This document shows positions 56,018 through 64,000 of a stretch of 64,000 nucleotides of DNA, in pieces. The translations under genes and the position numbers were made by a program. Numbering within the stretch: position 1 is the first letter of the stretch; each line of letters begins with the position of its first letter. The stretch lies in the NCBI RefSeq assembly GCF_000247815.1, contig NC_021675.1, forward strand, positions 64,174,668-64,238,667. Direction: 5' to 3'. The notes under the pieces were generated by a model. That model was given only the letters and a program-made list of their open reading frames with translations. It searched no databases and was not told where the DNA came from. This stretch comes from Ficedula albicollis. Taxonomy: Eukaryota; Chordata; Aves; Passeriformes; Muscicapidae.

Positions 56018-59000
56018 GCCTTCTGTGGAATGGGACTGTCCTGATGCTGGGCATAGAACAACAAAAACAACAGAAGAGTCTTTTGCCAGCAGCTTCAAAT
56101 GCAGCCCCAATCAAACCCTCTCAGGGAGGAGTTTTCCACATCCATCATCTGTCTTATCGACGCTGTCTTGAGCAAAACCTCGATGCAGGCTCTGTGAGTG
56201 CCAGAGCACATGAACAATGGTTGAAGCAGGGAGGGCGATGATAAGAAGAGAGTGCAAAGCACATGTTTCCAGTTCTACCTTTTCAAGCAAGTGTTGGGGC
56301 CGGGGAAGCTGAGCTCGGGCTGAGTGCCAGCATTCCCTGCAATTTAATCCTAGCCCTTGGAGGAACAAGCTGTTATCCTCACTCCATGCCAGTGTCTCCC
56401 CCTTATCTCACATTCGAAATTCTTTAACCACTTCAAAACAAAGTATCTCCAAGGAACACTTCAGAAAATGTGTTTTCTTTTGTCTCTCGAAAACACTGAT
56501 GCGAAGAAAAGCTCTTTTGTGTTTTGTGTAAGAAGCCTTTCAACGTCTGGGCTCTAAGTGCTCTCTTCTGTTCATTCACTTTCCCTGAAGTCTCACCCGG
56601 TAAGAGGAACACTCCTTTCCACACGGAGGGCTGAAAAGCTGAGACAGCGAACAGGGGGAAGCATCAGGTATACAGAAAAATGTTAAAGCAACACCAAGGG
56701 GCTAAGGAAGGCCTGCAAATGTGCCTGAGCAGAGCCAGGACGCCTGGAGAGCCAGCAGCTTTGGTGCTTGGATGGCTGCTGGTTTTGCAGGGTGATGTTT
56801 CCTCCTTTCCAGCTGCTATAAAGGCATTCATCTCACCCAGCTCACAATGCAAAGGAATACTGCTAAGCCTAAACACTGGGCAACGATCCAGAAGGTTTGT
56901 GTGCATTCAGAGAACCTGAAGGAGAAAAGTGATGAGGAACTTGGAAAGCTGCAGAGGGTCAGGGAGTGAAGTGTGGACCAGAAAAGTGGGGTTTGGGTTT
57001 AGGAGTCCTGAGAAGTGAGATTGAATCCAGCTCCAGGAGGGGTTCAGGGCTGCTTCCCAGTTGTTTTTATAGGCTTTCTTCTTAAAAAAAAAACCAGTGG
57101 GGAATTTGCCCTGCAGCAGTCAGTGGGAGCCTTTCACTGGCCCTCATGGTGGGAATGTATCAACATCCAAACTACTCTGCACTGGGTCTACTGCAAGCAC
57201 AGCCCTTCAAAGGATAATATGAGCAAAAAGAGGGTTAACCCACCACTGCAAACTTATTACATGCCACAGGGATGACTAAGGCACAAAACTGATAAAGCAA
57301 ATATTGCCAGCGAGAGCAGATAGCCGTAACCCAATCTGGCCAGCCCTCTTTGGACAAGGAGCAGTGTGCTGCAAGAAGAGCTTGCTTTGGGTGCCTGTGC
57401 TGTGAGACTGCCGTGCTCAGATTGCCGGGACTTGGCTGGAGGTGTGGAAGGGCATGGTTTGTGACCCTGCTGGGAGGCTCGGTGCCCTGTGGTTTGTCTG
57501 CCTCCTGTGCCCTTGGGAGTGCTCCAACCCTGCCCAGCTGTGGGCACGTTCTCCCGGTGTCGTACTCTGTCACTGGGACAACAGTGTCCACACACTGGAC
57601 AGCAATGGCCAACAGTGAATTCTTATCTGTCCAATTTCTTTGCAAGTTTTTTTAAACCATGGTCTCTTCTAAGATGTTTGAAAACAGCAACTCAGATGAA
57701 AACTGGTCCTTTGCAACCTTAAGTTCCCTGTGGCTTCAATCAGCATCTCTGGGATTCTGAGCTACTTTCTCCTTAACCGATTTTTCCTCCCTGTGGCAAT
57801 AATTTGGGTTCCTACCCAGAGATGCCACTGGAGAATCTCAAAAATTGAATCTTAAAAATATATTTTAATATATAGCTGTTGATTTGAAGAAGTTGGTATG
57901 GTTCCAATCAAAAAGGCAGACTTTTTTACAGAAATATTTAGGTGACAGTGTTCAGCTTGTGCTTCTTGTTGAAGTTTGGAACACATTTGCCAAATCATCC
58001 TGTTTGAGACTCATACTCAGTGTTATGGAAGACTGCATCTGGTTCATATGATTGCCAAATGGTGTTTGATGCTGGTTCAGAGAAGAACTGTGAGAACAAC
58101 CTGAGGGCTGAGGCTGCATTGATGCTGCAGTGATTTCACAAAAAAACCTCCCAAAATCTCAAATTAAATGTTTCTCTACATGCAATTTTCTTCTCCGGAA
58201 ATATCCTGGCACTTAGAGGTATCTACATAATGTTTAAATTTCTTAACTTTGGAAGGAAAAAAAAAAGTTTCTCTCATAGATGACAAGTTGTATGCTTGTT
58301 AAAAGCATGTTAAAAGTTTATGTCTGATTTATAAAAGACTGTGCTTATGATTCAAGTGCTGATGAAATCACAGCTTAGCACAAACACAGTCTTTATCTAG
58401 GACAGTAAAGTTTAATAACATTTTTTGGGCACAGTTCTTTTTTTGGCTTTTCCCCTCCCTGTGGTGACTTTAAAGCCACGGATTCCCATCCTGTGAGCAG
58501 CCCCTATTGTGCTGTGGCAGAGGAGGGCTTATCTCCCTGAAGTAGGCGTCACCGTGCCTGTTTACGAACAAACCACACAAAACTTGGCTAAATCTTAATG
58601 GGCCCATTTAGGCAGTATCAGGGGTGAAGTAGACTTGGACCCCACAGCATGTTCAAATTACATGGCTTTAAGTGAATTTAGAGCTTGTCAAAGGAGTTGG
58701 TTTGACAGCCCAGGAGACTGAAATCCTCTGTTTACCTCCTGAGCAGATATCACATGGAGCATTCACAAGTGCCCCTCTGTGCTAATCCGCAGAGGATCGG
58801 GGCTGGCTCTGAACCCCAGCCTGCAACAACCTGGGCTTTTAGCTCTGCAGGCACCTACTTCAAGCCCAGTGTGCCAGCCAGGACAGGGGCCATGATAAAC
58901 TTCCCTAACGTGTTCCAGTCCTACCCCAGAGAGCTCCTTCTGAGGGTGAGCAGCTCTACTCTGTGCCCAGTGACTCAGATGGCACTAGTACAGAGAGAAA

Positions 59001-61170
59001 GCACAAAAAACCCCAACAGCTTAGGGATAAGATCACAATGGGCAGAAAGAAACAGAAATGGGAGTGAAAGAAAGAAAAATGAACATTAAATAGCAGGAAA
59101 GGTTGGCCTGCTTTACACTTTCCAAAGCAAATTGTGCAGGCAATTGCATTCAGGAGAGTTTTCTATTATTGGATCAAGGAGATCTCTACAACTTTGTTTT
59201 CATTCAAGACCAAACTTTCAAAATCCCTTCAATGGTGAAATAGTCCCCACTGCTCCTCCTATAAAAATCTACAAATACTTTTTTATCCCAGGGTCTGGTT
59301 CTTTTGGAAAGAGACTAGCTAGTTCTGTGTTGGCCATGAAAGGTAGAAAATTGCTGGCCATGTCTTCTGTTCAGAGGGTAATTTTTGGCAATTCAGGCTA
59401 TAACCAGGACAGTTGTTAGGAAAAAAATGTTTGCTTTATTGATGTGGATACAAGGCAGAGGGGCATGCAGGGAGCCTTTTGGGGTGGTAGGTATCCAACT
59501 AGCCACAAAACAGACAATTCCCAGAGAGAAGCCCTACATTTTACCATGTTATTGCTGATACTCATGTCCAACTGAGTTGTTGTCTGATGGATGGAAGGAT
59601 GCTGCAGGTTTCTGCAGGACTTGGTTTGGATACATAGGAAAACCAACTGGGTTACGTTGGAAATTACATAGGAACAGAATTGCATAGGAAAACCAGCTGA
59701 ACCAGCTTGGTTTCCAAGCTGCCATTGCTTGTGCAAGCCCAGGTGTAGCTCAATTGCCTGTTGAATGGTGGGGTGAGATCTTCATAAGTTTTGTGCACAG
59801 CTCCTTTGTGTTGGTTGGTGTTTCACTCCCTGTGGCTAGAAGCTGTCTCAAATGGGAGAAAGTGTTTCTTTGTTTTGGCACCTCTTTTCAGTTCACAAGC
59901 AGCCAATGGAATTTTCCTCTGGCTTTTCAAAAAATCCAGGCTCACCTTTGGTCAGAAATGAAAAATGGAAAATTTCAGCAAAGGTGGTTGAATTTTTTTG
60001 GAAGTTCCAAGTGTATTAAGGAGCAAAAATGTGTGGAGATGGTTGATAAATAAGAGTATGCAATGCTGATGGGGGAGATGTCCTTCACCTCCACTGACTA
60101 GAGGAGGCAGATTCATGGTGATAAACGTGCAGGGCTCTTCACTGCTAGCATAAGGGTGAGGATCACAGAGTGCAGGTCTGAGGGAGCAGATCACTCAGCA
60201 GTTCCAGATTACTGCTGTCCCCCCTGAGCATCAGCCAGTTTCTATTTGCTCGCTGTAGAGGTGATTTCACAGCAGGCAGTGAAGCTTTGCCAGCCTAAGG
60301 AGAAGCAAACACAACATGCTGAGACAGAACTGTGCACTGAACCAAGCCCTATTTATTCCTATGGCAAGAATAAACACGAAGACTGGAATATTTTCACTTC
60401 CTGCTCCCCAGCCCAGTTGAGTTTCTTCTTTGGGACTTTTATTGTTTTCCCTGTATTTGAACTGCAGATAGGAAGAGACAAAAATACACTCACAGGAAAG
60501 TAACACAAAGCAAAGGAAAAGCACCTCTAACGTCCCTCATTGTGCAGGTGTGATTCTGATCTCACTGAATAAATCTGGAGTAACTCTACTCAAGTGAATG
60601 GATTCATTCTGGAAAGTCAGAAGTGAGTCCAGTCCTGTGTGTTTTGTTTTGCTGGGAAGCAGGGTTTTAGAGCAAGCATTACACCCATTTGTTTAATGAA
60701 AACCCTCTTTCTTACACTGTAATCATGGGCACCTCTCACTTTTAATTGCTTTTAAAATGCTGGACTGCAGCAGTAATTTTATATCTTGGCTCCATTTGGC
60801 CTTGATTGCATCAGTAGCAGTTGAAAAGTGAGGGCTGAATAGCGTTTCACTGTTTGGTAAAATAATTACTGCTCTGGCCCAACATTTCAATTAATCCTTT
60901 CAGTGCTGCTGGAAAATGCTTGTGCTGTGAGTCCTAACCACATATTCAGTGGAAGGGTCCTTCCCGTTCACTCTCAGATGGTTTTGCACAGAGTCCCTCC
61001 TGCAGCTGAGATAGTGACTGAGCAAAGACATGAAGAAAGGGTTGTAAGTGTGGAAAAAGGGGGGGAAAAGGCCCATTTGGAGGCATGTCCTGCAAGTGGG
61101 GAACAGATGCTGCTTCACATTGAGTGGCAGAGAGGAAAGCAGGTGTCCTTTTAAAGACCTGAAGCTTCCT
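56018..61170. other. Unique non-coding DNA
   Basis: No exon is recognised; frames are at most 136 codons and overlap on both strands. The segment 57830-58420 is AT-rich. A loosely repeated phrase (CATAGGAAAACCAACTGG, CATAGGAAAACCAGCTGA) lies at 59633-59701. Confidence 0.45.
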
Positions 61171-61515
61171 CACCTGGCTCAGGCTTGGATCTCACAGGCT
61201 TGCCATTGGTCTTGAAATTCCCAGAGAACTGCTTTCACTCAGCCACCCTGGGGCTCCTCAATGGTCAGAGCCGGGTGGGACAGGGTGTGAGGTGTGAGTC
61301 TTGAAATTCCCAGAGAACTGCTTTCACTCACCCACCCTGGGGCTCCTCAATGGTCAGAGCCTGGTGGGACAGGGTGTGAGGTGTGAACACCTGGCTCAGG
61401 CTTGGATCTCACAGGCTTGCCATTGGTCTTGAAATTCCCAGAGAACTGCTTTCACTCAGCCACCCTGGGGCTCCTCAATGGTCAGAGCCGGGTGGGACAG
61501 GGTGTGAGGTGTGAG
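61171..61515. repeat. A-B-B-A-B tandem repeat (39-bp and 89-bp parts)
   Basis: Part A (39 bases, CACCTGGCTCAGGCTTGG onward) is at 61171-61209 and 61388-61426. Part B (89 bases, TCTTGAAATTCCCAGAGAAC onward) is at 61210-61298, 61299-61387 and 61427-61515. Differences between copies are very few: CAGCCACC or CACCCACC, GCCGGG or GCCTGG. The last B ends exactly where CR1 sequence starts. Confidence 0.92.
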
Positions 61516-61910
61516 ACAGGCTGAGAAAGGGGAGGCTGCTCAGTCTGGAGAAGGGAGGGCTGTGTGGAGACCTCTCAGCATTCTTCCAGTGTCTGAACAG
61601 GACCTGCAGGGAAGCTGGAGAGTGGCTTTTCATCAGTGACTGTAGTGACAGGACAAGGAGAGATGGAAACAAATTGAAAGTGGGGAAATCTAGGTTAGAT
61701 AACAGGAAGAAATTCTTTGCTGTGAAGGTGATGAGGCACTGTAGCAAGCTGTGGCTGCCCCATGGCTGGAAGTGTCCAAGGCCAGGCTGGATGGAGCTTT
61801 GAGCAAACTGGGATAGTGGAAGGTGTCCCTGTCCATGGCAGAGGGATTGGAACAAGATGATCTTTAAGATCCCTTCAAACCCAAACCATTCCACGATTCT
61901 GTGATTCTAG
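61516..61910 (+). mobile_element. CR1 LINE 3'-end fragment, about 395 bp
   Basis: Reads in CR1 order: GGCTGCTCAGTCTGGAGAAG, GTGTGGAGACCTCTCAGC, CAGTGACTGTAGTGACAGGA, AGATAACAGGAAGAAATTC, CAAGGCCAGGCTGGATGG, GATGATCTTTAAGATCCC, then the 3' tail ACGATTCTGTGATTCTAGG. It is 5'-truncated, so no open reading frame of the element remains. It is the longest and best-preserved CR1 copy in the window. Confidence 0.93.
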
Positions 61911-64000
61911 GACCCACAGTCTAGTGACAGGTGTGTAAGAAATACAACAACAAACCCCTGAATGGTCCCAGACAGCTGATGGCAGCACACACAGGGCTGA
62001 GCCATGCAAGGGACACCACTCAGGGGTGTTTGTTAGTCCCAAACTGCTCTCAAATGACTTGGATCATGTGCACCTTCTGCTTTCCTTGGCTTTGAGGGCC
62101 CTCTCTGAGCTTCTTGCTTGCCCAGGACAGCCCTCCCAGGTGCCCACATTACACTGGGGCTTTTGCCAATGCTGGTGCTTTCCCAGCATGAGCCCTGCAA
62201 AGCAACAAGGCACTGATCATTCAGACAGCAAGAAGTTTCTCATCACTGCAGAAAGGTTGGAACTGAGGGAAAATGTGGAACTCAGTTTTAGAAAAGAAAG
62301 AAAATCTAATGGCTTTTTGAAAAATTTGAATCTCATAATTTTGAATCTGGTAATTTTTAGGCTTGGCTCACTCTTCTTCTATTCTTAGTTTAGTCAAATT
62401 ACATAAATTGATATATCCAGTAATAATTAGCTCCATTACAGGTAATTCACACAATAGGGTACAAGAACTAAACCATTGCAGTGAAATGCAGAACCAAACC
62501 TCACATCTGCCTGAAGTGAAGGGAAAGTGCTGGAAATAATCTTGGGATTTTGTAATGTCTGTGCATGTGAGCTCTTTGGAGAATGCTTGGTCTGGGGAAG
62601 CTGGAGCATATGAATATTCACAGAGAAAAGTGACATTCGAGCAATTTTCTTTTTTTTGAAACTGATCTGAAATTATTTTGAGGGGAAATTAAAATAAAAA
62701 AGGTCGCCTGTAAAAGATAGGGCTTGGATCAGAAACAGAAATTTCAGCACAATCTGATTTCAGCCTCTTTCCTCCACAGCAGCCTTGAGGGTGTGTAAGA
62801 GTTGCTTGGCCTGTTTGTGCTCCATCTCTAGTTTTTGGGAGCAGCACCTTGTCCAAGGGAAGCCAATCCTGCCTCAGATGGGAGAGCTGAGGCCAGGAGA
62901 GTGTCTGTGTGGACACTCCATTCTCTTGCTAGTGGAACCCTCTGTCAGGAAGGTGACAATTTTGCCAGCAAAGTTTGTGTCTCTGTCATTATGATGCACC
63001 TGTGATAAAACAAGACAAAGTTGGTTGAGAATCCCCCTGTGACTTGGCACAGAGATCTGACCTTACTGACTTTGCATAGCCTTGGGTAAGGTGGAGGAAA
63101 AGAGTCCTGCTGCTGCCAGGAGCAGGTCATTGCTCCAGAGATGCAAATGGACAGCAGCCATGGATCCATGGATGTGGGTCACACTGCACAGACTGAGTAC
63201 CACGCCTTGAGTGTGAACATTTGTAACAGACCCTGAGCCACTCTTGGGCTGAAGCATCTTCTCCTGAAACATTTGCTGATTTTAGAGAGAGAGCAAAGTT
63301 AAGACATCAGAGCTTTCATAGACCATTTTATTAATTTTTTTAATATTGGAGTACTATCCTAAATTTTGTGAGTCAATTATTTGCTGCTAACTGTTCACTC
63401 AGCTAATCCCAGCACAAGGCAACTTTCATATTGCGTTCACAAGAGTGCCAGCCTTGTTCGGAGCCTGTCAGCACAAGGGATTTCTGTTTGTGAACAAAAG
63501 TCTTTACACATTCTGGCTCTGAACGTGTGTGCTGTTCTTTCAAAGCCAAAAAGACTCTCTCCCCGTGCCAGTTTGTGTTTCCAAAGTTGCTCTGTGTCCC
63601 CTCGTCACCAGCCAAGCTCTGCTGTGCTACTGAACTACGTTTTTGGAATTGCAAGGAGAGCTCGTCTGGAGGGGGATTGAGGACAAACTCCACAAGCCCT
63701 GGGCCCAGTGTGTCCCAGGCAGGGTGTACCTGTGTCCCCAGGGAAGGTGCTGCTGGGTGCAGATGCACAGGGGTCTCACAGGGGTTTGAGGTGCTGATGA
63801 GCTTCTCTGCTTCTGTCACACAGTTTCGGGTTTATTTGGGTGGAAATGAGAGCAGGAATTAGCTTGGCTGCTGCCCAGAAACCTTCCTCAGCTCTCTGTG
63901 GATGCTCTCCCTGGGCAGTCCCAGCTCTGTTTCCAAAGGCACTCTGGCACATCATTTCTCAGAGCACAGAGACACGGAGTCGCCTGCGGTTGGAGACGCG
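61911..64000. other. Unique non-coding DNA to the window end
   Basis: No gene is recognised; the frames at 63403-63819 (minus) and 63527-63862 (plus) overlap each other and have no domain. An exact POU octamer lies at 63141-63148. CpG begins to rise in the last 20 bases, which could be the edge of another GC-rich element outside the window. Confidence 0.45.

Overview
The window looks like nuclear DNA from a bird, most probably a songbird. Three or four 3'-end fragments of the avian CR1 LINE carry the typical 3' tail built on ATTCTGTGA. Two solo retroviral LTRs match interspersed repeats I know from passerine genomes. The rest is AT-leaning non-coding DNA with stop codons in every frame. I found no convincing protein-coding exon, rRNA, tRNA or CRISPR array. 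Long open frames occur only where a simple repeat removes stop codons (poly-C, GGAA, 24-bp minisatellites), so the window is best read as intergenic or deep intronic.

Layout. 1-11 kb: unique DNA with a minus-strand LTR (3197-3759), a 32-base C run (5309-5340) and a minus-strand CR1 tail (about 6010). 11-16.3 kb: a T25-C727-T25 block, a perfect (GGAA)n array of about 339 bp, and a 24-bp minisatellite broken by two poly-C blocks of 573 and 300 bases, with a clear 96-bp higher-order repeat between them. 16.3-22 kb: AT-rich stretches resembling conserved non-coding DNA lead into a CpG-rich island (about 20.1-21.3 kb), which is split by a 420-base poly-C block. 22-40 kb: mostly unique DNA with a nested tandem duplication (33.3-33.8 kb) and an old CR1 (35.7 kb). 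40.7-41.4 kb: a second, G-rich minisatellite of about 24-26 bp. 42-49 kb: T tracts, a CR1 tail (45.0 kb), and an LTR with a 5-bp target-site duplication (47908-48878) whose middle is 418 Cs. 49-64 kb: unique DNA ending in an A-B-B-A-B tandem repeat abutting a CR1 3' end (61.2-61.9 kb).

The most striking signal is the set of five poly-C blocks of 300-727 bases, plus a sixth of 32, all C on this strand. Several lines of evidence suggest these are consensus errors, not biology. One block starts with a homopolymer-smoothed copy of the sequence that follows it. One has 25 Ts on each side. Two keep the 24-bp minisatellite phase to within one base. One replaces the interior of an otherwise intact LTR. 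If so, about 2.4 kb of this window is not real sequence, and the poly-Pro and poly-Gly open frames over it are not genes.

The most plausible functional content is regulatory: the CpG island and its flanks, and AT-rich segments carrying exact POU octamers (ATGCAAAT). I counted 11 octamers in the window against about two expected by chance.
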